Positions 25,933 to 35,350 of a stretch of 64,000 nt of DNA are shown piece after piece. The position numbers and the translations under genes were made by a program. Location: contig NZ_CP009528.1 in assembly GCF_000970025.1 (NCBI RefSeq), positions 1,599,168 to 1,663,167 of the forward strand. The letters are read 5' to 3'. The notes below the pieces were generated by a model. It searched no databases and was not told where the DNA came from. It saw only the letters and a program-made list of their open reading frames with translations. Numbering within the stretch: the first letter of the stretch is position 1; every line of letters starts with the position of its first letter. Source of the stretch: Methanosarcina barkeri MS. GTDB lineage: Archaea; Halobacteriota; Methanosarcinia; Methanosarcinales; Methanosarcinaceae.

Positions 25933-27504
25933 ATGAACAAAAAAATAAAACTTGAAGTTCGAAATATTACCAAGGTCTTTGGTAAAAATCCTCAGAGAGT
26001 AATCTCCCTTCTAAAAGAAGGCTTCTCCAAAAGTGAAATTTTTGACAAAACAAAACAGACTGTTGGGCTCAACAACGTCAATTTCGAAGTCTACGAAGGA
26101 GAGATCTTCGTCATAATGGGACTTTCAGGTTCAGGTAAGTCTACTCTTTTACGCTGCTTAAACCGCCTTGTCGAGCCAACTGCGGGAGAAATCCTGATAG
26201 ATGGGCAGAACATCACGCAGATGAATGCGGAAGAACTGCGTGATGTTCGCAGAACCAAGATTGGTATGGTATTTCAAAACTTCGCCCTACTTCCCCATAA
26301 AAACGTGCTTGATAACGTTGCTTACGGGCTTGAGATCCAGGGAATTCCTAAAGAAAAACGCTTCTCTAAGGCGCTTGTATCCATAGAAAACGTGGGCCTA
26401 AAAGGCTATGAACATAGCAGAATAACCCAGTTGAGTGGAGGCATGAAGCAGAGAGTGGGGCTTGCAAGAGCGCTTGCCAATGATCCTGAGATCCTGCTCA
26501 TGGACGAAGCTTTCAGTGCCCTTGATCCACTTATCAGGAACGAGATGCAAGACGAGCTGATTGCCCTTGAGGATAGGGTGCAAAAAACAATTATCTTTGT
26601 CTCCCATGACCTGAATGAAGCCCTGAAACTCGGAGACCGCATTGCCATCATGAAAGACGGTGAAGTAGTCCAGATAGGGACTCCTGAAGAGATCCTGACC
26701 GAACCTGCAAATTCCTATGTTTCAAGGTTCGTTTCAGGTGTTGACAGGTCTAAAATCCTTACCGCTGAATCGGTTATGAAACGGCCTGAACCGCTAGTGT
26801 CTATCAATTCCGGGCCCAGGGTTGCTATTCAGTTGATGAAAGATTATGGGATTTCCTCGATTTATGTAGTTGAAGGAAAGAACAGGCATCTGAAAGGCAT
26901 ACTTATGATAGATGATGCACTTGAAGCCCTTAGGGGTGGGAAGAGCCTTGAAGCAGCAATGTTTCCTGAGGCCCCACGTGTCACCCCAGATAGACCTCTT
27001 AGTGAGGTGATTTCCTTGATTGCAGGAAGCCAGTACCCCCTTGCTGTGGTCAATGATTCAGGAAAACTGCTTGGGATTATAGTCCGGGGCAATGTACTTG
27101 GTGCTCTTGCAATGGCTGGAGAAAACGGGCAGGCTGAGGCCTCCAAAGAAAAAAATCCAGAAAAAAGGAACTCAGAAGAAAGAAGCGTTTCAGAGAAAAC
27201 TTTTGAAGGAAAGCCTGCTGAGAAAACTGTCCTGATAGGTAAAAATGAAGGAGAAGCCGGACCCCCATCAAAAAGTTTAGGAGTTCCGAATGTCCAGAAT
27301 AGTATAGACAACGGAACTGCCAGTGAGTCTGTGCCAATTAACAATGAAACTGCCAGTGAGTCTGTGCCAATTAACAATGAAACTGCCAGTGAGTCTGTGC
27401 CAATTAACAATGAAACTGCCAGTGAAGCTGTACCCGCCGAACTGACTGCTAAAGAATCTCTCAGGTCTGACTCAGAGCAGGAGCCGGAGGTGAAAACATG
27501 CTGA
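25933..27504 (+). CDS. otaA: Osmoprotectant (glycine betaine) ABC transporter ATPase
   Basis: The ATP-binding subunit of a ProU/OpuA-type importer. It has Walker A GLSGSGKSTLL, signature LSGGMKQRVGLARA, Walker B ILLMDEAFSALD, and an N-terminal extension typical of ProV. A CBS-domain pair follows (about residues 275-395), used in related transporters to sense ionic strength. At 523 residues it is longer than usual: the last ~120 residues are a low-complexity Glu/Ser/Pro tail containing four copies of an 11-residue repeat. It overlaps otaB by 7 bp. The Ota name follows the characterised Methanosarcina mazei system; the symbol is by homology. Confidence 0.95.
   Translation: MNKKIKLEVRNITKVFGKNPQRVISLLKEGFSKSEIFDKTKQTVGLNNVNFEVYEGEIFVIMGLSGSGKSTLLRCLNRLVEPTAGEILIDGQNITQMNAEELRDVRRTKIGMVFQNFALLPHKNVLDNVAYGLEIQGIPKEKRFSKALVSIENVGLKGYEHSRITQLSGGMKQRVGLARALANDPEILLMDEAFSALDPLIRNEMQDELIALEDRVQKTIIFVSHDLNEALKLGDRIAIMKDGEVVQIGTPEEILTEPANSYVSRFVSGVDRSKILTAESVMKRPEPLVSINSGPRVAIQLMKDYGISSIYVVEGKNRHLKGILMIDDALEALRGGKSLEAAMFPEAPRVTPDRPLSEVISLIAGSQYPLAVVNDSGKLLGIIVRGNVLGALAMAGENGQAEASKEKNPEKRNSEERSVSEKTFEGKPAEKTVLIGKNEGEAGPPSKSLGVPNVQNSIDNGTASESVPINNETASESVPINNETASESVPINNETASEAVPAELTAKESLRSDSEQEPEVKTC
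27313..27436 (+). repeat. 33-bp tandem repeat inside the otaA 3' region
   Basis: Four near-identical 33-bp units, each coding for NNETASESVPI or a close variant. The spacing is an exact multiple of three, so the frame is kept and the copy number can vary without breaking the protein. Confidence 0.93.
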
Positions 27505-28328
27505 CCTTCCGGTTACCTATTGGAGATACTGTTGAACTTGCTGTGGACTGGATTGAAGCAAACTTCGGTTCGTTTCTGGACATTATAAGCAAGCAACTTG
27601 ATTTCCTGATCTCGAGTTTAAAAAATGCGCTTCTTTTCCTGCCTCCAGAACTTTTTATCGCTGGGATTTTCCTGCTAGCATACTTTGTAGGAAAACGCAA
27701 CATAAAACTTGCAGCCGGGACTGCAATTGGCTTTTTCCTTATCGAAAACATGGGGCTCTGGACGCTCTCAATGGAGACACTTGCTCTTGTGCTTTCGTCT
27801 ACCCTGCTTGCACTTATTATCGGGATTCCGCTGGGGATTCTTTCTGCAAAAAACACTACGCTTTCCCGTATTTTAAAGCCTGTACTCGACTTTATGCAGA
27901 CCATGCCGCCTTTTGTGTACCTGATCCCTGCACTCCTATTCTTTGGGCTTGGAAATGTGCCCAGTATGATTGCAACTATTGTGTTTTCAATGCCACCTGC
28001 AATAAGGCTCACAAACCTTGGAATAAGGCAGGTTCCAAAAGAACTTACCGAAGTTGCAGATTCCTTTGGCTCCACGAGCTGGCAGAAACTTTCCAAGGTT
28101 GAACTGCCTGTAGCGCTCCCGACCATAATGGCTGGGGTCAACCAGTGCATTATGCTCTCCCTTTCGATGGTTGTAATCGCAGCCATGATCGGAGCCCGGG
28201 GTCTTGGGTACCAGGTCCTTCTGGGTATCCAGCGTATTGACATTGGCATGGGCTTTGAATCAGGGCTTGCGATTGTCATAATCGCAGTTTTTCTGGACCG
28301 GATTACCCAGCATCTAAGCCCCAGGTAA
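27498..28328 (+). CDS. otaB: Osmoprotectant ABC transporter permease
   Basis: A 276-residue permease of the ProW/OpuAB type with six or more hydrophobic helices. The cytoplasmic coupling motif ELTEVADSFGSTSWQKLSKV is the EAA loop that docks on the ATPase, and LPVALPTIMAGVNQ follows. It overlaps the end of otaA and precedes the broken substrate-binding gene. Confidence 0.95.
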   Translation: MLTFRLPIGDTVELAVDWIEANFGSFLDIISKQLDFLISSLKNALLFLPPELFIAGIFLLAYFVGKRNIKLAAGTAIGFFLIENMGLWTLSMETLALVLSSTLLALIIGIPLGILSAKNTTLSRILKPVLDFMQTMPPFVYLIPALLFFGLGNVPSMIATIVFSMPPAIRLTNLGIRQVPKELTEVADSFGSTSWQKLSKVELPVALPTIMAGVNQCIMLSLSMVVIAAMIGARGLGYQVLLGIQRIDIGMGFESGLAIVIIAVFLDRITQHLSPR

Positions 28329-28958
28329 AAAAGCTCCTTTCCTGATTTTTCCTTAAAAGGAACTCAGGATAAAGCTCTTCACTTTAACAGGGTCGCCTTC
28401 TTAATCCCGAAAGAATGCGCACCATTCATTTCAAGCCCTGAAAAACTCAAAAAAACTAGACAAACTGAAAGAAATTCAAATAGGTTGTAGATATTTTTGA
28501 CCAATACAAAGTTTAATTTGAACGTAAAGAAACTTGGATCTGTTCTGGCAATCTGCCTGATGATAGGGCTTGCCCTTCTTGCAGCAGGTTGTTCCGAAAA
28601 GGGAAACGAAACTGCGGGAGGAACGGAAACTCCTACAGCAACAGAAACATCCGAGTTCAGTGAGCCTGTAAAGATAGGATATGTCTTATGGGACGGTGAG
28701 ATTGCAAGTACTAATGTTATGCAACAGGTGCTTAAAAAAGCAGGATATAAAAATGTGGAAATAACTGCAGTTGATGCAGGTCCACTTTATCAGGAACTTG
28801 CTGATGGGCAGTTTGATTTCACTACTTCGGCATGGCTTCCCTATACCCACAAGCATTACTGGGAAGTTTACGGTGATAAGCTTGATTCTGTCCAGACAAA
28901 CCTTGAAGGTTGTAAAATCGGGCTTGTTGTTCCCTCTTACGTACCCATCAATTCTATT

Positions 28959-30097
28959 TAGGAGTTACGCAGTTGGCTCCTAGCATATTGTTTTTTCCAA
29001 ACTTTCAAATATTTGAATTAATTTAACGTGTATTGGGGATTCCTTAAGTATTCTGTCACTGCCACTCTTCTAATTTTCATAGCACTTTCAAACCAGGATA
29101 TTCCACTTTTGATTCTTTGTAATTCCAGTCTAAGAAAAGCTCTTAATGAGAACATTATATGTGCTCTTTGTGATTCTTCCTTTCTTGCCTGACATTTTTC
29201 GACACCACAGAACTGTTTTATTCCCCTATGATATTCCTCAATTTTCCATGACTTCTTTGCCAAATCTTCACGTTTTGCTTCATCCATCTCTTGCACATCT
29301 GTAACCCAGTGTTGCGTGTCTCCATTTTTTGAAACTATCCTAAACACCTTTACAAATCCATATGCTTTGAGGTGAACCACACGTCCTTTTGGAGGAATAT
29401 CTACTGTTTCAAGTGGCACATTTCCCTTGTTGTCAGGATTTACCAAACGATTATTTTTCAATCTTGTAAGGAAATGCCACTCTTTCTGTCTAATGGCTTT
29501 AAGGTTTTTCACACTTGCATACCATGTATCAAATAAAACGAATTTGGGATTAAAACCACGTTCTTCGGCCTTGTCAAGCATATCACGGAAATGGTCATTC
29601 TTTGTTTTGTCGTCTACATCGATGTTATAAATTCGAAAATCGATAGGTATAACGGTTGTACCGTCAGTCCAAACTAAGGTAACCAGGCCTATTCCCTTTA
29701 CAGTACGATGATGTTTTCCACTCCACATACGACGAACAAAAGCAATTTCTTCTGCGTATGGTTTATCTAATGTTGAATCATCAACAATTAGGTATCCTCC
29801 CTTAAGCTTGACATAACTTTTTACTTCCTCCCATAGTGCTTCCGTGTCTGGAGGTTGCCTTTGAAGGCAACGAGTAAAAGCATCATGAGAAGGAGCATTA
29901 GCTATGTCTGGATAACATCTAGCAGCTTCAGTACAGCTAAAAACGTTAGAAGCCGCAATGAGAAAATTAATGTAGTCAATGTCGGTACACTTAGGTGGAT
30001 TTATGTCCATAACTCCGTACGTTTTTAGAGAAACACTAAGCCATAAGTATATTTATAAAGATATCAAGTTTTCGGCATTTTAACTGCGTAAGTCCTA
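28959..30097 (-). mobile_element. 1139-bp insertion sequence, copy 1 (in otaC)
   Basis: Ends TAGGAGTTACGCAGTT and AACTGCGTAAGTCCTA form 16-bp terminal inverted repeats with one mismatch. TATT is duplicated on each side (28955-28958, 30098-30101). It carries one transposase gene. It appears identical to the copy at 60529-61667, so at least one of the two moved recently. Confidence 0.95.
29018..30010 (-). CDS. DDE transposase of the IS copy in otaC
   Basis: A 330-residue transposase with an RNase H-like catalytic core: the first Asp in GGYLIVDDSTLDKPYAE, the second in KFVLFDTWYASVKN, and the final Glu in KSWKIEEYHRGIKQFCG. The YLIVDDST and WKIEEYHRGIKQ blocks match IS701/IS4-like DDE enzymes. 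It fills the element, with the stop 59 bp from its left end. The translated sequence is identical to the second copy. The exact IS family needs a database comparison. Confidence 0.93.
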   Translation of the reverse strand: MDINPPKCTDIDYINFLIAASNVFSCTEAARCYPDIANAPSHDAFTRCLQRQPPDTEALWEEVKSYVKLKGGYLIVDDSTLDKPYAEEIAFVRRMWSGKHHRTVKGIGLVTLVWTDGTTVIPIDFRIYNIDVDDKTKNDHFRDMLDKAEERGFNPKFVLFDTWYASVKNLKAIRQKEWHFLTRLKNNRLVNPDNKGNVPLETVDIPPKGRVVHLKAYGFVKVFRIVSKNGDTQHWVTDVQEMDEAKREDLAKKSWKIEEYHRGIKQFCGVEKCQARKEESQRAHIMFSLRAFLRLELQRIKSGISWFESAMKIRRVAVTEYLRNPQYTLN

Positions 30098-30865
30098 TAT
30101 TGAAGAACTCAATTCCGAAAAGGACAAATTTGGTGGAAAGATAATCGGGATAGAACCAGGAGCAGGCATAATGCAGGCTTCAGAAACAGCAATTTCCGAT
30201 TATGGTCTGGAAATGGAGCTTGTCCCAGGCAGTAGTGCAGCAATGACCGCTTCCCTGAAAAAAGCTCTGGATTCCAAAGAATGGATAGTTGTTACTCTCT
30301 GGTCCCCTCACTGGGCTTTTAACAGATGGGATCTTAAGTACCTTGACGACCCTAAAGGCTCATATGGTGACGCCGATCACGTTGAAACCGTGGCAAGGCT
30401 TGGACTTAAAGAAGAAAAACCCAATCTCTACGGCATCCTGACACGTTTCAAGTGGACTCACGATGATATCCAGACCGTTATGATGGATATCGAAAACGGA
30501 ACTGCGCCTGAAACAGCCGCAGCAAAATGGGTTGAAAACAACCCGCAAAAAGTTAATGAATGGATTGGAAAAGAGTAAGTTTCTTTTCCCTTTATCTTCT
30601 TTTTATACATTTTTACTTCCGTTTTTTCTTCATATTTTCGCTGTTTTTATTACTTTAGAAAGCGCCCCCAGATGAGTTTAATCGCCGGGCGAATTTAAAA
30701 TTATTATATATTATAAAATACCAATTGTTTATTAGGATAATTTTTCAGATTCAAAGTGGATTACTTTAGAATACCACCTCAGAATGCGAATTATGGCAGT
30801 TCAAATTTTGAGGATGAGAATTTTTATAATTCTTTCGATATATTAAGTAGAAAAGAGGCAGAAAA

Positions 30866-31708
30866 ATGGCAAAAATGGCAAATAAATTTAAAGAACTTGA
30901 CAGGACAGCTGAGGAAAAATACAAAAAAGGCAGAATTTCTTTTAAGGTCGGGAGGTTTGAAGACGCGCTTGCTGCCTATGGAGAAGCCGCTGACGCCTGG
31001 AAAGAAATGGCAGATCTGCTTTTCGAAAAAGGAAAAGAGACGCGAGGGACAGAGTTCCTTGAAAAAGCCATGGAGGCAAAATCGTGTTACGGAATGGCTC
31101 TTTTCAAGCTTGAAAGGTATGTAGAAGCCCTGGAAATCGTTGATGCCGCCCTTGAACTTAAGCCTGAAAACCCTACCGAGTGGTCCAACAGGGGTTTCGT
31201 GCTTTCAGCGATGGGGCGGAACGAGGAAGCCCTTGAAACTTTCGAAAAAGCGCTTGAATTTGACCCGAAATCCCCCAAAATCCTTACCAACAAGGGTATA
31301 GTATATTTCAGGATGGGATTCCTGAAAAAGGCTCTTGAGACTTTCGATCGCGCTCTGGCAACCGAACCCAGGAAAGCCTCGGACTGGGCCTGCAAAATTC
31401 CCAGGTTCAGTTTCTTTTCCCGGAATAAGGCTCCTGTTATGAAGCCTGACAATGCTGAGACCTGGTACTGGAAAGGCAACGTACTTCTTGAGCTTGGAGA
31501 AAAGGAAAAAGCCCTTAATGCTTTCAAGATGGCTCTTGAAAGCGATCCAGACCACCTCAACTCTCTTCTTAGCGGTGGGGATTTGCTTTGCGAATTTGCC
31601 GAATACGGTGAGGCTTTCAAGTGCTATATAAGGGCCCTGAAACTCAGCCCTGAAAATGAAGCCGCTGAGAAGGGAAAAGAACTTTGTGAAGTGAAAATTA
31701 ATGAGTGA
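30866..31708 (+). CDS. Tetratricopeptide repeat protein
   Basis: 280 soluble residues, almost entirely TPR helix pairs: SNRGFVLSAMGRNEEALETF, then TNKGIVYFRMGFLKKALETF and YWKGNVLLELGEKEKALNAF. The N-terminus begins with a short coiled helix (FKELDRTAEEKYKKGRIS). TPR proteins are binding scaffolds; no partner is indicated by the neighbours. GAGGCAGA lies upstream of the ATG. Its 3' flank has imperfect tandem repeats. Confidence 0.92.
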   Translation: MAKMANKFKELDRTAEEKYKKGRISFKVGRFEDALAAYGEAADAWKEMADLLFEKGKETRGTEFLEKAMEAKSCYGMALFKLERYVEALEIVDAALELKPENPTEWSNRGFVLSAMGRNEEALETFEKALEFDPKSPKILTNKGIVYFRMGFLKKALETFDRALATEPRKASDWACKIPRFSFFSRNKAPVMKPDNAETWYWKGNVLLELGEKEKALNAFKMALESDPDHLNSLLSGGDLLCEFAEYGEAFKCYIRALKLSPENEAAEKGKELCEVKINE

Positions 31709-31714
31709 TTATTA

Positions 31715-31805
31715 TCCGGTATTGAGTTTGGGATATTGAATTCGGGATATTGTATTTGGAACGTTGAATTCGGATATTGTATTGGAACGTTGAATTTGAG
31801 ATCGT
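31715..31805. repeat. Imperfect tandem repeat after the TPR gene
   Basis: Alternating copies of GGATATTG(A/T)ATT and GGAACGTTGAATT, about 27 bp per composite unit, starting within 15 bp of the TPR stop codon. The rest of the intergenic stretch up to 32060 is AT-rich, with the direct repeat ATAGCTACCAA just before the ankyrin gene. Confidence 0.75.
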
Positions 31806-32062
31806 TCTTATTCTTAAGGCACACATTTTCCGCCTCCAAAAGGAAGAATTGATAACCTGAATAAGTATATAGTTATATAATTTCATGATGCTGAGTGATA
31901 AAACTTATATTTTCTTTGAGTTATAATTATATTTGATTTGAGCAATAAAAATTGTATTTTTGATTCCGTGCATCAATCAAAAACATCAGGATAGCTACCA
32001 AATACAGGATAGCTACCAATCTGGTTAATACAAAACATTCGATATTTAAGGAGAAAACATTG

Positions 32063-32980
32063 ATGGACTTCATATCTAACTTGTTTGGTAAAGATAAAAC
32101 TCAAAATCTTTTTGAAGCTTCTAAGATAGGGCAGATAGAAAATGTAGAAAAACTTTTGAAAAGCAATAAAGTTGATATTAATTCGCAGGACACATATGGT
32201 AAAACTGCTTTAAATTATGCAGTGAACAAAGGGTACAGAGACATTGTAGAATTGCTTATTAAAAGCGGTGCAGATCTTAATATTCAGGATGAAAACGGGG
32301 ATACCGCCTTAATTTCTGCGGCAAAGGCCGAACGTGGAGACATTGTAGAATTGCTTATTAAAAGTGGTGCCGACCTTAATATTCAGGATGGAAACTGCGA
32401 GACTGCTTTGAAGTTTGCGGTAAAAGTAGGATACAGGAACATTATTAAGCTTCTTCTTGAGAGCGGTGCCGATCTTAATATTCAGGACAAAAACGGCGAA
32501 ACAGCTTTGATTTCTGCTGCAAATCGGGGGCAAAAGGATATTGTTGAGTGGCTCATTAAAGGTGGAGCAGAAATTAATATTCAAGACGAAAATCTTAACA
32601 CTGCTTTGATTGCTGCAGCAAAGATTGGACATAAAAATATTGTTGAGTTACTTCTTAAAGCCGGTGCTGATCTTGATCTTCAGGACAAAAATGGCAATAC
32701 AACTTTGACTTATGCGGCAGACAGAGGATACAGAGATATTTTAGAATTGCTTCTTGAAAGTGGTGCCAGTCTCGATGTTCAAGAAGAAAACGGGCTTACC
32801 GCTTTGATGCTCTCAACACAGGCCGGGGATAAGGATATTGTTGAGTTGCTTATTAAAAATGGTGCCGACCTTAATATTCAGGACGAAAATGGCAATACTG
32901 CTCTGGATATTGCGACAGAAATGGAGTTTAACGAGATTGTTGAATTGCTTCTTCAAAGTAACGCAAGTTTCAGTTCCTGA
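32063..32980 (+). CDS. Ankyrin repeat protein
   Basis: 305 residues made of eight to nine ankyrin repeats of 33 residues, with the consensus [19 protein letters not shown] followed by DIVELLIKS. No signal peptide or membrane helix is visible, so it is probably cytoplasmic and mediates protein binding. The ATG at 32063 has AAGGAG nine bases upstream; a TTG one codon earlier is also possible. The repeats are highly alike at the DNA level, consistent with recent internal duplication. Confidence 0.95.
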   Translation: MDFISNLFGKDKTQNLFEASKIGQIENVEKLLKSNKVDINSQDTYGKTALNYAVNKGYRDIVELLIKSGADLNIQDENGDTALISAAKAERGDIVELLIKSGADLNIQDGNCETALKFAVKVGYRNIIKLLLESGADLNIQDKNGETALISAANRGQKDIVEWLIKGGAEINIQDENLNTALIAAAKIGHKNIVELLLKAGADLDLQDKNGNTTLTYAADRGYRDILELLLESGASLDVQEENGLTALMLSTQAGDKDIVELLIKNGADLNIQDENGNTALDIATEMEFNEIVELLLQSNASFSS

Positions 32981-33147
32981 TTTGTTTAGAAGGATTAACT
33001 AAATAGCGCTGTTACAGTGAGAAATACACAAAAATAACTGCAATAGAATAAGGCGCTTATCAGAAATCATTGGCTTATCAGAAATCATTGTAATTTTTGT
33101 TACAGCGAAGAAAACCGGAAAAGCCCTCGTATAATTGATATACCATC

Positions 33148-33651
33148 GTGACAATCCTTACTGCTATGAATGACAGTGAACCAGAAAATTCAGCTTTGCC
33201 TTCTCACTTAACTGACCGCGTAGCCCGCGAAAAGGCCCTTGCCAAAAATCTTACTCCAACTTACGAATCAGCTACTTTTTCAAATCCGGTCCTTGACCAG
33301 TTCAGGGGACTTATGCCTGATTTCAATAAACGTCTCTCGTCTGATAGGGATCTTGGACTCTCTTCTTCTGATCATCTTCGCCTGAGTTCGGAAACTCTTC
33401 CGAGGCTTGTTTCCAGCTCCGTTACCGGAATCAAATCTGCTGGTCTTCTGGAGTCCATACCCAAAAGCCCAAAGATGCCTGTAGGAAAAGGGCTTGAGGT
33501 CTTCCCTGACCTGCCTGGAAGAATGCTGACAGAATCAAGAATAAGCTCTCTAACGCTTAGTGCAGACCTTCCTATGTCCCCTCTTGCAAGCAGGCTTTTA
33601 ACGCTCAGGCAGACAGATAGGTTAAATGACATCAACAAGAACAGAAAATAA
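33148..33651 (+). CDS. Unknown protein, Ser/Leu-rich
   Basis: A reading frame of 167 codons (GTG start, or ATG at 33166 giving MNDSEPENSALP). Composition is Ser-, Leu- and Arg-rich with repeated LSS/SRL segments (LSSDRDLGLSSSDHLRLSSE). No membrane helix or known motif is visible. Its base composition is more coding-like than its flanks, but no clear ribosome site was seen, so it might not be expressed. I recognise no family. Confidence 0.5.
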   Translation: MTILTAMNDSEPENSALPSHLTDRVAREKALAKNLTPTYESATFSNPVLDQFRGLMPDFNKRLSSDRDLGLSSSDHLRLSSETLPRLVSSSVTGIKSAGLLESIPKSPKMPVGKGLEVFPDLPGRMLTESRISSLTLSADLPMSPLASRLLTLRQTDRLNDINKNRK

Positions 33652-33885
33652 AAGAAAGGACTGAAAAGATAAGGGAAAATATATTTTTTTCTTTTTTATT
33701 TAACAATCCGTATTTTATTTGAACAATCCGTAGTTATTTAATGAAAATAAGTAGTTGTATTTTGCCCTTTTTTTAGAGTGTGTTTTATAATTAAACCGGA
33801 TACCTCAATTAGTAGAACTCATTTACTTTTTGAGGATAATTGGTTTTTGAATGAGTTCAATATAAAAAAATGTTTTATTGAATTT

Positions 33886-34077
33886 GGCAGTGTCTCTAAT
33901 TTGCTGTAAATTTGAAGTCAAGTTCTTGCGTACTATGTAGAGAATTGATCTTCCAAGATGGAATTTTCTACTCAATAACTTCTTGAGAGTTATTTCTTGA
34001 GAGTTATTTCTTGAGAGTTATTTCTTGAGAGTTATTTTTTGAGAGTTATGATTTTACATAAAAATTGGCACACTGCC
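33886..34077. repeat. MITE-like element, GGCAGTGT family, copy 3, with internal tandem repeat
   Basis: Ends GGCAGTGTCTCTAATTTGCT and AAATTGGCACACTGCC. It contains about five repeats of TTTCTTGAGAGTTA (33985-34050), which lengthen it to 192 bp compared with 136 bp in the two other copies. Confidence 0.8.
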
Positions 34078-34711
34078 TAACTTGATATTGTCAATGTAAG
34101 ATAAATTAATAACTTGGAATAAATTTTATCTATTTTTTATATATATTTTATGGTTAAGTTCTCAAATTTATTTTGAAATAACTTAAAAATTCTCCAAAAG
34201 GATAAATATTTTCAAGACAAATATTACAAAAAGTTTCTGAACGGATATCTATATATAGTCAACATTAATATGTTTACTTAGAACTCTTGACAGTGAAATT
34301 AATTGAATATAGAGCCTGATTCAAAGCAGGCGTTATAATGTCGAGTTTCACAAATAACTTTGAAACCTCCTGGAAAGCAGTCTCAATAGCTTTTCTCTGA
34401 ACAGGTAAGTTCACTGAGAAAGATTTGATGAATGCAGCCGGAGTAAACATAATCGAAGTTGAAAAACCTGATTAAAGAGCCGGAGTAAACATGATCGAAA
34501 TCGAAAAACCTGATTAAAGAAAGGAACCTGGAAAACCTGTTCTTTCAAGCTAATACAATTATTCTCATTTCATTTTCATTTCAACAAAGGATGAACTCTT
34601 GGCCAAAAATATCAAACTTGCCAAATTGACACTAAATATGGAATTGAATAATTCAATTATGAATATAAATTTTCTAGTTAGCTTAATTATATTTACTTTA
34701 GGAGATAAAGT
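34078..34711. other. Intergenic with a decayed coding duplicate
   Basis: At 34438-34518 a 40-bp segment reading GCCGGAGTAAACAT..TCGAA is present twice in a row; each copy could encode AGVNIIEVEKPD followed by a stop. Upstream, ATGTCGAGTTTCACAAATAA starts a short frame (MSSFTNNFETSWKAVSIAFL). These look like remnants of a lost gene. The rest is AT-rich promoter-type DNA for the next operon. Confidence 0.4.
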
Positions 34712-35350
34712 ATGAAAGAGCTATTATTTAATCCAAATTTGTTTTTCAGTGAAAAGTCAAAAAAGAAGGTCAGTTTCAAATATCCTGTACTGATAGTACT
34801 TATTATTTCCATACTTCAAATAGGTTCAGGTATTCTAATGATGAATAAAATGAAAGAAATCCTGCCTTTAGATGGAAATTCCTTTCTGTCTACTGCTGTG
34901 ACGTTAGGTAGTGTCATTGTGGGTCTCTTTGGAACATTCTTATACTGGATCATATTGGCTGGGATTTTCTACCTCATATCATTTTTATTTCATCCAGATG
35001 GTTCTTTTAAAAGGACTCTGGAGTTTGTAGGCTATGGGTTTGCTCCACAAATCCTTGCAGGGATTGTAAATTTAGTTGTTATGTACTACATACTACCCTC
35101 AGTACCGATCTCATCACAAAACCCTCAACTTTTTTCAGAAAGTTTCGCACAAGCATTGGTGAATAATCCTCTCTCTTTGGCAGCGGAAACATTTGTAATG
35201 TTATGTTTCTTATTGTCTGCAAACATTTGGGTATTCGCACTCGTACATGCACGCAATATGTCAACAAAAAATGCTATCCTTACTATCGGCGTTCCTGTAG
35301 GCCTGACTCTTATCTACCAGGTTTATTCATTAATCGGAGGATTGACTTGA
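34712..35350 (+). CDS. Yip1-domain membrane protein
   Basis: 212 residues with about five hydrophobic helices and the Yip1-type layout: a start FNPNLFFSEKSKKKVSFKYP before helix 1, then LEFVGYGFAPQILAGIV. The role of archaeal Yip1 proteins is unclear. It is the first of four closely spaced genes that end in a MacB-like exporter, so it may be an accessory membrane component. The ATG is preceded by GGAGATAAAGT. Confidence 0.85.
   Translation: MKELLFNPNLFFSEKSKKKVSFKYPVLIVLIISILQIGSGILMMNKMKEILPLDGNSFLSTAVTLGSVIVGLFGTFLYWIILAGIFYLISFLFHPDGSFKRTLEFVGYGFAPQILAGIVNLVVMYYILPSVPISSQNPQLFSESFAQALVNNPLSLAAETFVMLCFLLSANIWVFALVHARNMSTKNAILTIGVPVGLTLIYQVYSLIGGLT

Larger units (their letters stand above)
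28497..30578 (+). pseudogene. otaC: Osmoprotectant-binding lipoprotein gene, interrupted by an IS
   Basis: The substrate-binding protein of the Ota transporter is split into two pieces. The left piece starts at a TTG, with a lipoprotein signal (LALLAAGCSEKG) and a betaine-binding-type region (KIGYVLWDGEIASTNVM), and runs to VVPSYVPINSI. The right piece resumes EELNSEKDKFGGKIIGIEPG and ends at 30578. Removing the IS and one copy of the TATT duplication restores one continuous frame. The pieces include the family's aromatic ligand region (WSPHWAFNRW). Without it the importer should be non-functional unless another binding protein substitutes. Confidence 0.95.

Noticed and set aside
29427-29630. 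Plus-strand frame inside the IS
   Set aside because: Antisense shadow of the transposase; the same frame appears in the other copy only because the copies are identical.
35203-35346. Upstream extension of the surface-protein frame
   Set aside because: It overlaps the Yip1-domain gene out of frame; the TTG at 35347 has GGAGG at proper spacing and is followed by a signal peptide.
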